NCBI RefSeq assembly: GCF_021129305.1
Contig: NZ_JAJOMB010000025.1
Coordinates: 62,001-126,000 of the forward strand
Direction: 5' to 3'
Length of the DNA: 64,000 nt
Origin: Kineosporia babensis
Lineage (GTDB): Bacteria > Actinomycetota > Actinomycetes > Actinomycetales > Kineosporiaceae
The notes beneath the pieces were generated by a model. The model was not told where the DNA came from. It made no database searches and worked only from the letters and a program-made list of their open reading frames with translations. A program made the translations under genes and the position numbers. Positions 7,909 to 16,080 of this stretch are shown one piece after another (within the stretch, counting starts at the first letter, position 1; each line of letters begins with the position of its first letter).

Positions 7909-8550
7909 TCAGGCCGTGATCCGCCCGGCGTTCTCCTGGGCGAGGGCATCGGGGTCCAGCTGCCCGGCGGCCATCAGTTCGGCGTGGCGGGCGTCTGTGC
8001 ACACCTGCTGCAGGCCGGCGGTGGGCTCGGGGCGCTCCGGGTCCTCGGTGCCGGCCTGCTGCTCGAAGGAGCTGTCGATCAGGTCGAGGGTCTCGGGTGC
8101 GGCGACCCTGAGGATCTTGCGCAGCGAGCGGCGCAGCTGGTCGAACTCTTCCTCGGTCAGGACGTCGGCGACCAGGCGGCGGGCCTCGCGGGCGTGGGCG
8201 GGGGCGGCCTGCACGACCTTGGCGTAGCCGGCGTCGGTCAGGACCGCCTCGACCGCGCGGGTGCTGTGGGTGCAGTTACGCCGCTCGACCCACCCGGCCC
8301 GTTCGAGCCGGGTGACCGCGTGCGACAGGCGTGAGGGGGAGCCGAGGGCGCAGGTGGCCAGGGACGACATCTTCATTGCCCGGCCCGGTGCGCCGGACAG
8401 GCCCGAGAGCACCGAGTACTCGAAGAAGTTCAGGCCCGAGTCCCGCTTGAGCTGGGTCTCGATGGCGCTGGGCAGGGCGGTGAGGGCACCGGTCAGGTGC
8501 ATCCAGTTGTACAGCTGGGCCTGCGACAGCCACGGGGTGTCCTCACTCAC
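7909..8550 (-). CDS. MarR-family transcriptional regulator
   Basis: A 213-residue regulator. FFEYSVLSGLSGAPGRAMKM, then LATCALGSPSRLSHAVTRLERAGWVER (recognition helix and turn into the wing), then AVLTDAGYAKV, is the MarR order. It has a C-terminal extension of about 50 residues beyond most MarR proteins. GTG at 8550 is preferred because it starts a conventional N-terminal helix; longer frames run into the azoreductase. Divergent from azoR, with two identical palindromes between them, so it probably represses both in response to quinones or electrophiles. The inducer is inferred from related YodB/MhqR-type pairs. Confidence 0.85.
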   Translation of the reverse strand: MSEDTPWLSQAQLYNWMHLTGALTALPSAIETQLKRDSGLNFFEYSVLSGLSGAPGRAMKMSSLATCALGSPSRLSHAVTRLERAGWVERRNCTHSTRAVEAVLTDAGYAKVVQAAPAHAREARRLVADVLTEEEFDQLRRSLRKILRVAAPETLDLIDSSFEQQAGTEDPERPEPTAGLQQVCTDARHAELMAAGQLDPDALAQENAGRITA

Positions 8551-8567
8551 ACGCCCAGGATAGTGGA

Positions 8568-8619
8568 TTGAACATTCAACTGCGACATGGCAGCATCGTC
8601 GTGGCAGTTGAACATTCAA
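8568..8619. promoter_or_regulatory. Two MarR operator palindromes
   Basis: TTGAACATTCAA occurs at 8568-8579 and again at 8608-8619, exactly 40 bp apart, about four DNA turns. Around the second copy the arms extend to AGTTGAA and TTCAACT. Both lie between the divergent marR and azoR starts, so two dimers could bind the same DNA face. Confidence 0.75.
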
Positions 8620-8661
8620 CTCCGCGGCTGATGGCCGTCCCCGACCCATGGGAGTACCACG

Positions 8662-9294
8662 ATGACCCTGCTGCGTATCGACGCCAGCATCCTCGGCCCG
8701 AACTCCGCCAGCAGCGAACTGGCCGACCTGGTGCTGGCCGCCTGGAGCGCCGAGCGCCCCCAGGAGCAGGTCGTGACCCGTCACCTGGGCTCCGACCCGC
8801 TGCCCGCCGAGGCCTGGGCGAGCGCGATCGGCGCCGGTTACACGCCTGAGGACCAGCGCACCGACGCGCAGAAGAGCGCCGTGGCCCTGGCCCAGGAGCT
8901 GCGCTCGGAACTGCAGGCCGCCGACCACGTCGTGCTGGCCTTCCCCCTGTACAACTGGGGCGTCTCGCACCACGTCAAGAACTGGATCGACCTGGTCCAG
9001 GCCGGCGGCGACCCCAGCGAGCGCCTTCTGGAGGGCAAGCCCGTCGTGCTGCTGACCACCCGCGGCGGCAACTACTCCCCCGGCACCCCCAAGGAGGGCT
9101 GGGACCACTCCACGCCGTTCCTGCGCCGGGTCATCGCCGACGTGTGGGGCGCGAACCTGACCGTCGTGGAGCGCGAGTTCACCCTGGTCGGCGTGAACCC
9201 CGCCCTGGACCAGTTCCTCGAGCTCGGCGCCCAGCTGAAGAACGCGGCTCACGAGGCCGCCAGCGCCGCCGGCAAGAACCTCGCCACCGCCTGA
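8662..9294 (+). CDS. azoR: FMN-dependent NADH-azoreductase / quinone reductase
   Basis: A 210-residue flavodoxin-fold enzyme of the AzoR family. MTLLRIDASIL and S-rich SASSELADL form the FMN phosphate loop; FPLYNWGVSHHVKNWIDL is the conserved core around the flavin; TTRGGNYSPGTP follows. These enzymes reduce azo dyes and quinones with two electrons from NAD(P)H. The upstream MarR gene and paired palindromes suggest induction by quinone or azo stress. ATG at 8662 follows CATGGGAGTACC, a plausible ribosome site (GGGAG). Confidence 0.9.
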   Translation: MTLLRIDASILGPNSASSELADLVLAAWSAERPQEQVVTRHLGSDPLPAEAWASAIGAGYTPEDQRTDAQKSAVALAQELRSELQAADHVVLAFPLYNWGVSHHVKNWIDLVQAGGDPSERLLEGKPVVLLTTRGGNYSPGTPKEGWDHSTPFLRRVIADVWGANLTVVEREFTLVGVNPALDQFLELGAQLKNAAHEAASAAGKNLATA

Positions 9295-9315
9295 ACCTGC
9301 CGGACCCGAATTGCT

Positions 9316-9376
9316 CAATGGGGGACGATCGCCCTGGCGAGCGTCGAAGCGTCGCCAGGGCGATCGTCCCCCATTG
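9316..9376. terminator. 25-bp perfect hairpin, bidirectional terminator
   Basis: Bases 9316-9340 (CAATGGGGGACG...TGGCGA) are exactly complementary to 9352-9376 with an 11-nt loop. It sits between the convergent azoR and EAL genes. The stem is unusually long and has no T tract, typical of strong actinobacterial bidirectional terminators. Confidence 0.8.
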
Positions 9377-9393
9377 GTGTCAAAGGCCCTGTG

Positions 9394-10533
9394 CTACGCC
9401 TTACCGCCCGCCAGGGCGTGGATGAGCCGGGGTATGCGCACGATGCCCACGTACCGGCCGGCGTTGTCCGTGCAGATCAGCGGAGCGGGCCAGTCGCCGG
9501 CGGGACGGGTGATGGCCCGCAGGGCGGCCTGCGACCAGTCCGTGTCCACGTTGATCAGCAACCCCGCGATGGGCACCGGCCCGGCCGAGCTGTCCAGCAG
9601 GCCCACGGGCCGTGAGTCCTGGTCGCACAGCACCACGACGTCCTCCTCGCTCAACGCCGGGCTGTCCGGGCGGGTCACGGGCGGGTGCTCCAGAAGACGG
9701 CGCAGCGTGCGCGGACCAGAACGCGCCGGCTGCTCGACCAGCGTGCGCCCGGCAGGCTCGCTGATGCCCTGCCAGGCCGGATTCGGGCGGCCCAGGTAGA
9801 AGCCCTGCGCCAGCGGGACCCCCAGCGAGGACAGCGCCCGCAGTTCCCCCTCACGCTCGATACCCTCGGCCAGCAGCCAGGCGTCCATCCGCCCGGCGAA
9901 CGTGCCGACCATCTCCACCAGCGCACGCTTGGCCTCGGAATGATCCAGGTCGCTGACCAGCTCCCGGTCCAGCTTGATCATGGAGGGGCGCAGCATCAGC
10001 ATCCGGCTCAGCCCGGCATACCCCGACCCGGCATCGTCCACGGCGATCAGCGCGCCACCCTCCCGCAGCCGCTGCAGCTCGGCCTGGATGCCGTCCAGGT
10101 CGTCGACGTCGTAGTGCTCGGTCAGCTCCACGACCACGCCCTCGAGCCGGCCCGCCTCGGCGAACACCCGGCGTACGGCCGCATCGGTCAGGACCTCAGG
10201 GCCCACGTTCACCGACAGGAACGTGTTCCGGGGAAGCTGCGCACGCGCCTGCAGCCCCAGCCGTAGTGCCGTGGCCTGCAGATCGGCGCCGACGCCCGCC
10301 TCGTGCGCGGCCGCGAACCAGGTCTCCGGGTTACGCACCTCATAGCCCGGGAAACGGATCAGCGACTCGTACCCGGCGACCGTTCCCCGCGCCACATCGA
10401 CGATCGGCTGGAAGACCACCTGCACGCCCACCGCGTCGATCGCCCCGGACAGCATCGCCTCCCAGTCCAGCTTCTTGCGGTGCATCGCGTCAGGGGCCGT
10501 ACCTGCCGACGCGGAGATCCCCGTGCCCGTCAT
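9394..10533 (-). CDS. EAL-domain c-di-GMP phosphodiesterase with C-terminal sensor-like region
   Basis: A 379-residue cytoplasmic protein. The EAL domain spans about 30-260: GYESLIRF carries the EAL-equivalent Glu56, with N109 in SVNVGP, E136 in VVELTEH, D166 and D167 in AVDDAGSGY, K187 in MIKLD, E223 in LAEGIE, and the end GVPLAQGFYLGRP. All metal and catalytic positions appear kept, so hydrolysis of cyclic di-GMP is likely. Residues ~290-379 (SRPVGLLD...IVRIPRLIHAL) resemble one CBS-like half. It follows the DUF1059 gene by 12 bases in the same direction, so they are probably co-transcribed. Confidence 0.85.
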   Translation of the reverse strand: MTGTGISASAGTAPDAMHRKKLDWEAMLSGAIDAVGVQVVFQPIVDVARGTVAGYESLIRFPGYEVRNPETWFAAAHEAGVGADLQATALRLGLQARAQLPRNTFLSVNVGPEVLTDAAVRRVFAEAGRLEGVVVELTEHYDVDDLDGIQAELQRLREGGALIAVDDAGSGYAGLSRMLMLRPSMIKLDRELVSDLDHSEAKRALVEMVGTFAGRMDAWLLAEGIEREGELRALSSLGVPLAQGFYLGRPNPAWQGISEPAGRTLVEQPARSGPRTLRRLLEHPPVTRPDSPALSEEDVVVLCDQDSRPVGLLDSSAGPVPIAGLLINVDTDWSQAALRAITRPAGDWPAPLICTDNAGRYVGIVRIPRLIHALAGGKA

Positions 10534-10545
10534 GGCGCAGCGCGC

Positions 10546-10719
10546 TCAGAGGGTGACGATGGCGGAGCGCACCGCACGGGCCAGCTCCGGCGGGATCGTC
10601 CTGAGGCCGTGCGCGCTCGCCGCGTGCGCGGCGACCGAGGCCAGGATGTCGTCCTCGGTGTCGCAGACGAACGTGGCATCACAGTCGGGCACCACGTCAC
10701 CACAAGCGAACGACTTCAC
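10546..10719 (-). CDS. DUF1059 small protein
   Basis: A 57-residue protein found by reading the minus strand: it begins VKSFACGDVVPDCDATF and continues with DTEDDILASVAAHAASAHGL and a final helix. This is the full DUF1059 pattern, with two cysteines (CGDVVPDC) spaced for possible metal binding. The start is GTG at 10719, with GAGGAG a suitable distance upstream. It is the first gene of a two-gene unit with the EAL protein. The function of the family is not known; many actinobacteria carry several copies. Confidence 0.85.
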   Translation of the reverse strand: MKSFACGDVVPDCDATFVCDTEDDILASVAAHAASAHGLRTIPPELARAVRSAIVTL

Positions 10720-10872
10720 CGCACAGACTCCTCACCCTTGCACGTACCGGACCCGTCCCTGGTCGTCACGGAACACCCAAAGTTAACCCCAGGCCCCAGC
10801 CGTTCCCCCGCCCGGACCGCCGCCGGAAAACGGCTGGGCCTGACCACCCGGGTCTTCCTACACTCGGGCGGC

Positions 10873-11274
10873 ATGACGCCACCGCACGAGCCCGCCGACG
10901 TCGTCGAGGACATCAACGGGGTGCAGGTGCTGGTCTGCGACCCGCAGGGGCCGGTAATCGCGAGTGAGGCCGACGCCCTGGACCTGGTCGGCACCGCCGC
11001 CTGGCAGGGCATGAATCTCGTGGTCGTGCCCGTCGCCCGGCTCAGCGAGGACTTCTTCCGGCTGCGCACCGGGCTGGCCGGCGCGATCGTCCAGAAGTTC
11101 GTCAACTACCAGTTGCGCCTGGCCGTGACCGGCGACATCAGCGCCCACCTGGAAGCCAGCAGCGCCCTGCGCGACTTCGTCCGCGAAAGCAACCACGGCC
11201 CGCACCTGTGGTTCCTGCCCGACCTTGACGCCGTCCGCGAGCGCCTCAGACCCGCGGCGACGGGCAAGGCCTAG
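10873..11274 (+). CDS. DUF4180 protein
   Basis: A 133-residue protein. DINGVQVLVCDPQGPVIASE, then SEDFFRLRTGLAGAIVQKF and LAVTGDISAHLEASSALRDF, then HLWFLPDLD, match DUF4180 end to end. The last segments resemble a Rossmann-like substrate or signal-binding module. No enzymatic role is established. ATG at 10873 is used; the longer open frame upstream is a shadow of the DUF1059 region. Its stop overlaps the stop of the convergent recombinase by 4 bases. Confidence 0.8.
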   Translation: MTPPHEPADVVEDINGVQVLVCDPQGPVIASEADALDLVGTAAWQGMNLVVVPVARLSEDFFRLRTGLAGAIVQKFVNYQLRLAVTGDISAHLEASSALRDFVRESNHGPHLWFLPDLDAVRERLRPAATGKA

Positions 11275-12374
11275 AGGCCGAGGCTGGAGGAGGCAGCGCC
11301 GTCCCACAGCGCACCGCGGCGCAGGTACCGGTCCACCGCGGCCGAACGCCAGTCCCCGTCGGCCATGATCACGTGCCGGGCCACCCCGTTCTTGGCCGAC
11401 TGGGTGGCGAAACCGGCCCGCAGCGAGTGCGCGCCCCAGGTGCCGGGCAGACCGGCTGCCTCGGCCCGCTGCTGCACGATCGTGCGGATCACCTGCGGGG
11501 TGAACGCCTTCGCCCCGACCGTGCCCCAGCGGGTGACCGGCCGGAACACCGGCCCCTGGGTGATCCCGGCCAGCGCCAGCCAGCCCTGCAGCGCGATCAC
11601 CGGGCAGGTGGCGCGGGCCGAGCCCCGGGGCACGGCCCGCGGGTGGCGCTCGGTCCCGGCCTGGTCGCGTTTGGTCCAGCGCGGCGTGATCACCAGGCCC
11701 TCGACCTCCTCGCTCAGGTCCGCGACCTCGATCCGGGCCAGTTCCGAGCGGCGCAGCGCGGTGGCCAGACCGACCAGGATCACCGCCTTGTCCCGCCGGG
11801 CCAGCAGTTCGGCCTTGCGCAGGTCCCGCTCCTCGCCCAGGTCGCGGCGGGCCCGGTTGAGTTCGTCGTCCATCACCGTGACGATCCGCTGCACGTCCCG
11901 CACCATCAGCGCGGACATCTGCCGGACCAGCCGCTCCTGATCCTGGCGGGCGTACCCCTGCAGGCGCAGCCGCAACTGCCCGTCCTGGCGCGCCGAGGGC
12001 GCACCCAGCTCGGCATGCCGCGCCCAGATCGCCGACAGATGCTGATGGATCGTCGGCAGGCTCGCCGGCACCGCACGATCACGCAGATGCGCCACGAACG
12101 CCCGCACCGTCGAGGCCGAGGCCGGCAGCGCGATCAGCGCGTTGTGCGCCGTCCACTGCTCGAACACCTCCCACGCCCGCCGGTACGCCTCCCGGGTGGC
12201 CGGGGCCAGCGAATCCTGCGCCGCCTGCGCATCGATCGCCGCCAGCCGCGCCACATACGCGTACGCCGGATCCAGGCCGCTCTCGCGCTCGCCGTCAACG
12301 GCCGCGAGTTCCGATCCCCCGTGCCACGTTTCGGGTTCCGGTTCGGGCGCAGCAGGGATGAGCATGCTCTGCAT
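11271..12374 (-). CDS. Tyrosine recombinase / site-specific integrase
   Basis: A 367-residue recombinase. An N-terminal core-binding domain (about 55-150) is followed by catalytic residues R208 in ATALRRSELARI, K235 in RWTKRDQ, H316 and R319 in GAHSLRAGF, W342 in DGDWRS in place of the second His, and the nucleophile Y350 in VDRYLRRG. All essential positions are present, so it should be active. ATG at 12374 is chosen, with a second ATG 3 codons later. It is unlike the Xer-type enzyme at 4347 in sequence. Its target site is unknown. Confidence 0.88.
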   Translation of the reverse strand: MQSMLIPAAPEPEPETWHGGSELAAVDGERESGLDPAYAYVARLAAIDAQAAQDSLAPATREAYRRAWEVFEQWTAHNALIALPASASTVRAFVAHLRDRAVPASLPTIHQHLSAIWARHAELGAPSARQDGQLRLRLQGYARQDQERLVRQMSALMVRDVQRIVTVMDDELNRARRDLGEERDLRKAELLARRDKAVILVGLATALRRSELARIEVADLSEEVEGLVITPRWTKRDQAGTERHPRAVPRGSARATCPVIALQGWLALAGITQGPVFRPVTRWGTVGAKAFTPQVIRTIVQQRAEAAGLPGTWGAHSLRAGFATQSAKNGVARHVIMADGDWRSAAVDRYLRRGALWDGAASSSLGL

Positions 12375-12477
12375 TCTGCCCGATCCGACCGGATCCGGCC
12401 TCTCCCGGGCAGGTCCGGCCCAAGCTTGTCGGCGCCGGCTGATAGACCTGGCAACTCCACACACCCTGGAGGGTCAG

Positions 12478-13041
12478 ATGGCACGCACCACGCTGTATCT
12501 CGTCCGCCACGGCGAGCAGGAACCCGACGGTGAGAACCTCTCACCCCGCGGTCGTGAGCAGGCCCGCCAACTCGGGCACCGCCTGGCCGGCATCCCGTTC
12601 GACGCCATCCACTGCAGCAGCCTGCCGCGCGCCGCCCAGAGCGCCGCGATCGTCGCCGAGCACCTGCCGGGCGTGCCGGCCCACCCCTGTGAGTGGGCGA
12701 AGGACCGCACCCCGATCATCGAGACCTACCCTGAGCGCTACCAGGCGTTCTTCGAGCAGGTGCCACCCGAGGAACGTGATCCCGGCGCAGTCCGCCTCCG
12801 GGAAGCGGTGACCGCGCTGAGCCGGACCGCAGACCACGCCCGGCATCCGGCCGCTGATGAGCGCACCGACCTGGTCGTCACCCACAACTTCGTGATCGGG
12901 TGGTTCGTGCGCCATGTCCTCGAGGCGCCCGACTGGCGCTGGCTGGGCCTGAACCAGGCCAACGGCGGCCTGACCGTGCTGCAGTGGGAAACCGGCCGTC
13001 CCGCAGCCCTGCTCAGCTTCAACGACGTCGGCCACCTCTGA
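12478..13041 (+). CDS. Histidine phosphatase (phosphoglycerate-mutase-like) family protein
   Basis: A 187-residue protein with LYLVRHGEQE near the N-terminus: the RHG motif whose His becomes phosphorylated. LSPRGREQARQLGHRL, CSSLPRAAQSA (second catalytic Arg) and LVVTHNFVIGWFV (second catalytic His) follow in family order. It hydrolyses a phosphomonoester; the substrate is undefined. GGAGG 7 bases before the ATG supports the start. It is divergent from the recombinase at 11271. Confidence 0.87.
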   Translation: MARTTLYLVRHGEQEPDGENLSPRGREQARQLGHRLAGIPFDAIHCSSLPRAAQSAAIVAEHLPGVPAHPCEWAKDRTPIIETYPERYQAFFEQVPPEERDPGAVRLREAVTALSRTADHARHPAADERTDLVVTHNFVIGWFVRHVLEAPDWRWLGLNQANGGLTVLQWETGRPAALLSFNDVGHL

Positions 13042-13055
13042 GACTGCTACGGGGT

Positions 13056-13493
13056 TTACGGGGCTGAGGTCAGGCGCGCCCGCACCCACTCCGGATCGGG
13101 GTTCACGTGCACGTCGGAGCCCCAGACGACCGTCGGCACCGTCTCGTTGCCGTCCGCCACCGCCCGCACCGCGGCCGCGCCTTCCGGGTCGTCCCAGATG
13201 TTCACCCACAACGCCTTCGACGCCTCAGCCCGCACCGTGGCGCGCAGCCGCAGGCAGAACGGGCAGCCCGGGCGCCAGTAGATGATCGGCCGCCCGTCCT
13301 GCTGCGACGCCTGGACCGCCTGCGCCGACGTCACCGACCGGGGAAACAGCAGCGCACCGGTCAGGGGCGCGATCACCAGCGCGAGCGCCACCAGGAACAC
13401 GCCCACGACCAGGTTGACCACACTGGGATTGGCCACCGTGCTCACCACCGCGACCACGAGCAGGAACAACGACGCAGCCCAGTGAGTCCTCAT
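13056..13493 (-). CDS. Membrane-anchored glutaredoxin-like protein
   Basis: A 145-residue protein with two N-terminal membrane segments (about 6-50) and a glutaredoxin domain: IIYWRPGCPFCLRLR carries the CPFC active site, and ETVPTVVWGSD is the cis-proline loop. Such mycoredoxin/glutaredoxin-like domains reduce mixed disulfides. The membrane segments, if correctly oriented, would tether the domain at the membrane. It converges on the phosphatase gene, with 14 bases between the stops. ATG at 13493 is the first start that includes both membrane segments. Confidence 0.82.
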   Translation of the reverse strand: MRTHWAASLFLLVVAVVSTVANPSVVNLVVGVFLVALALVIAPLTGALLFPRSVTSAQAVQASQQDGRPIIYWRPGCPFCLRLRATVRAEASKALWVNIWDDPEGAAAVRAVADGNETVPTVVWGSDVHVNPDPEWVRARLTSAP

Positions 13494-13536
13494 GCCGCAA
13501 GCATCCCAGCCCGCCCAGGCCCAGGCGCAGTGAGGT

Positions 13537-14445
13537 CTAGGTGCGCGGCCGGTAGGAGCGCCACCAGGAGTCCACGAGCACGTCATGGACCAGGCCGTTG
13601 GACAGCACACACCCCTGCACCGGCCGGTCGTACCGCTGCTCGCGCCCCCGCCGGTCACTGACCCGGCCACCCGCCTCGATCACCAGCAGCGCCACGGCCG
13701 CGCAGTCCCAGGGAGCCTGCCCGCTGTACAGATCGGCATCCCAGAACCCCTCGGCCACCTTGCAGCCCGAGAACACCGACGGCCACGGAAACCGATGAAC
13801 CTCCGCCGTGACCCGCCCGCTCCCCGAAGCGTCCACCAGGCTGCTGGCGCCGGTCCTGACCTGCAGCAGACCGTCCGCGTTCAGGTCACCCGGCGCAGGC
13901 ACGCTCCCGCCGCCCTTCACCGTGAGCGCCTCGTCCACCGCACTGCGCCCGGACACCGAAAGCCGGGACACCACCCGCGGCCCCTCGCCGCCGGCCATGT
14001 CCCTGGCGCCACCCCGAAAGGCCCCGCCACCGGCCGTGGCCCAGTACATCTCGCCCGTGGACGGATTGTGCGCCACCGCCACCACCGGCTGCCCGTGCAC
14101 GACCAGGGCGATCGAGACCATGAACACGGGAATGCCCAGGATCAGCTGCTGCGTGCCGTCCACCGGGTCGATCACCCACACCCGCCCGTCCACCCCGTCC
14201 ACCCTGTCCAACGGAGTACCGGAGGGCGCAGAGCTCGCCTCCTCACCCAGCACCCCGTCACCCGGGCGGCGAGCGCGCACCTGCTCGATGAACGTCTCGT
14301 TCAGCTCCTGATCGGCCGCCGTCACCGGTGAGGCGTCGGCCTTGGCCGCCACCTCCAGCCCGGCCGCGACCAGCTCACGCACGCGCCGCCCGGCCTGCCC
14401 GGCGAAGTCCAGCGCGAACGCCAGATCCGCAGCCCACTCGCCCAT
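13537..14445 (-). CDS. Inositol monophosphatase-family phosphatase
   Basis: A 302-residue Mg2+-dependent phosphatase. The metal-binding signatures are all present: GVLGEEAS, WVIDPVDGTQQLILGIPVF, and APWDCAAVALLVIEAGG near the C-terminus. The family dephosphorylates inositol phosphate, histidinol phosphate or 3'-phosphoadenosine phosphate; which one is not clear here. ATG at 14445 has GGGGGA just upstream. The conserved 27-bp box at 14525-14551 lies about 80 bases upstream and contains a CATAAT -10-like element reading toward this gene; an in-frame GTG at 14523 is an alternative start. Confidence 0.85.
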   Translation of the reverse strand: MGEWAADLAFALDFAGQAGRRVRELVAAGLEVAAKADASPVTAADQELNETFIEQVRARRPGDGVLGEEASSAPSGTPLDRVDGVDGRVWVIDPVDGTQQLILGIPVFMVSIALVVHGQPVVAVAHNPSTGEMYWATAGGGAFRGGARDMAGGEGPRVVSRLSVSGRSAVDEALTVKGGGSVPAPGDLNADGLLQVRTGASSLVDASGSGRVTAEVHRFPWPSVFSGCKVAEGFWDADLYSGQAPWDCAAVALLVIEAGGRVSDRRGREQRYDRPVQGCVLSNGLVHDVLVDSWWRSYRPRT

Positions 14446-14524
14446 CCGTCCCCCTGAAACAACCTGAACAACTGCTGCCTTGTCGGCGCGATGCCGTCCG
14501 CAGGCTCGCCCGAAATGTCCCACC

Positions 14525-14551
14525 GAAATTATGCTCAAGACGTGAACAAAA
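14525..14551 (-). promoter_or_regulatory. 27-bp promoter/operator box, copy A
   Basis: These 27 bases are identical to 19684-19710. The core GCTCAAGACGTGAAC (14533-14547) is an imperfect palindrome (GYTCA...TGARC), and CATAAT on the minus strand (14528-14533) resembles a -10 element. It lies between the divergent phosphatase and glycogen synthase genes and overlaps the probable GTG start of the latter. Confidence 0.7.
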
Positions 14552-15777
14552 ACAACAGCCTCACGGTCGGCCTGTTCACCCGCGAATACCCGCCCCACGT
14601 CTACGGCGGAGGCGGCGTCCACGTCGAGCACCTGGTCCGCCATCTGCGCCACCATCACACCGACGTCGACGTGCACTGCCTCGGCCAGCCCCGCCCCGAC
14701 GCCACCGCCCACCCGATCAACGTAGCCACCGGGCAGCCGGTCCTGGACGTCCTCACCGCCAACGCCGGCATGGCCGCCGCCGTCAGCCACGTCGACCTGG
14801 TGCACTCCCACACCTGGTACACCAACCTCGCCGGCCACTGGGCCTCCCTGCTGCACGACGTCCCCCACGTCATGACCGCGCACTCCCTGGAACCGCTACG
14901 CCCCTGGAAGGCCGAACAGCTCGGCGGCGGCTACGAGCTCTCCCGCTGGGCCGAGCACACCGCCATCACCAGCGCCGACGCCGTGATCGCGGTCAGCCTC
15001 GCCATGCGCGACGACATCCTGAAGCACTACCCCAGCGTGCAGCCCGAGCGCATCCACGTGATCAGCAATGGCGTCGACACCACCCAGTACTACCCCGACC
15101 CCGCCACCGACGCCCTGACCCGCCACGGCATCGACCCCGAGCAGCCCTACGTCCTGTTCGTCGGCCGCATCACCCGCCAGAAAGGCCTACCCCACCTCCT
15201 GCGCGCAGCCCGCCGCACCCGCAGCGGCGCCCACTTCGTCATCGTCGCCGACGCCCCCGACACACCCCAGGCCGCCACCGAAATCGAGACCCTCGCCGCC
15301 GGCCAGCCCCATGTGCACCTGATCCGGGCGACCCTCCCGGTCCACGAGCTACGTCAGCTCCTGACCCACGCCACCGTCTTCTGCTGCCCCTCCGTCTACG
15401 AACCCCTGGGCATCGTCAACCTCGAAGCCATGGCCTGCGCCACTGCAGTCGTCGCCACCGCGGTCGGCGGCATCCCCGAAGCCGTCCACGACGGCGTCAC
15501 CGGCACCCTCGTCCCGTCCACCGGCCCCGCCACGGACACCGAACACCACCTCGCCGAAGCCATCGACCAGCTCATCACCAACCCCGCCCTCGCGAGTGCC
15601 CTGGGCCACGCCGGCCGCGACCGCGTCACCCAGCACTTCACCTGGGACACCGTCGCCACCCAGACCGCCGACCTCTACGCCGCTCTTGCACCACCCGGCC
15701 ACGGGGTAGGCGAGACTGGGAGCTCATCGGAAGAGGCCGAACGTGGAGCATGGGAGGAACGTCGTGGCAGCACGTGA
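14542..15777 (+). CDS. glgA: Glycogen synthase, actinobacterial GlgA/GlgM type (GT4)
   Basis: A 411-residue glycosyltransferase of family 4. FTREYPPHVYGGGGVHVEHL, VHSHTWYTNLAGH, TAHSLEPLRPWKAEQLGGGY, ISNGVDTTQYYP, FVGRITRQKGLPHLL and YEPLGIVNLEAMAC follow the order of actinobacterial glycogen synthases. In mycobacteria these make maltose-1-phosphate from ADP-glucose and glucose-1-phosphate (GlgM). GTG at 14542 is preferred; an upstream in-frame ATG at 14515 is possible. No Shine-Dalgarno is seen, so translation may be leaderless. The last ~30 residues are low complexity and overlap the next gene. Confidence 0.87.
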   Translation: MNKNNSLTVGLFTREYPPHVYGGGGVHVEHLVRHLRHHHTDVDVHCLGQPRPDATAHPINVATGQPVLDVLTANAGMAAAVSHVDLVHSHTWYTNLAGHWASLLHDVPHVMTAHSLEPLRPWKAEQLGGGYELSRWAEHTAITSADAVIAVSLAMRDDILKHYPSVQPERIHVISNGVDTTQYYPDPATDALTRHGIDPEQPYVLFVGRITRQKGLPHLLRAARRTRSGAHFVIVADAPDTPQAATEIETLAAGQPHVHLIRATLPVHELRQLLTHATVFCCPSVYEPLGIVNLEAMACATAVVATAVGGIPEAVHDGVTGTLVPSTGPATDTEHHLAEAIDQLITNPALASALGHAGRDRVTQHFTWDTVATQTADLYAALAPPGHGVGETGSSSEEAERGAWEERRGST

Positions 15778-16018
15778 CCAGGTGAGCGGCGCCGGGCTAC
15801 CGGACCCCGATTTCATCCACCGTCTTGAGTTCGCTGCCGAAGGGGACCTGGACGGCTGGGACCTCTCGGATCTCCCGCCTCTGGGTACCCCCGTGGTGCA
15901 CCGGCACGTCGTCGAGGTGGACACCGGCACGGAGCAGGCCCTTCAGCGGCAGGCCGCCGCCCTGGGCATGACGATCGACGAGCTCATCCTGTCGCGGATC
16001 CGCAACAACGCCGCCTAG
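15764..16018 (+). CDS. Small hypothetical protein
   Basis: An 84-residue protein without a family I recognise. The N-terminal half is acidic and Gly/Pro-rich (LEFAAEGDLDGWDLSDLPPL). The C-terminus EQALQRQAAALGMTIDELIL is a short helix pair resembling ribbon-helix-helix tails, but the strand is not obvious. GTG at 15764 is preferred because GGAGG lies 8 bases upstream; an upstream GTG at 15743 would add 7 residues. The first 14 bases overlap the end of the glycogen synthase gene, suggesting translational coupling. Confidence 0.6.
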   Translation: MAARDQVSGAGLPDPDFIHRLEFAAEGDLDGWDLSDLPPLGTPVVHRHVVEVDTGTEQALQRQAAALGMTIDELILSRIRNNAA

Positions 16019-16080
16019 GCGCCCACGACCGCTGACCTCTGCGCTGAAGCGCCCAGCGCCAACCGTGTCCCCCGGAAGCC

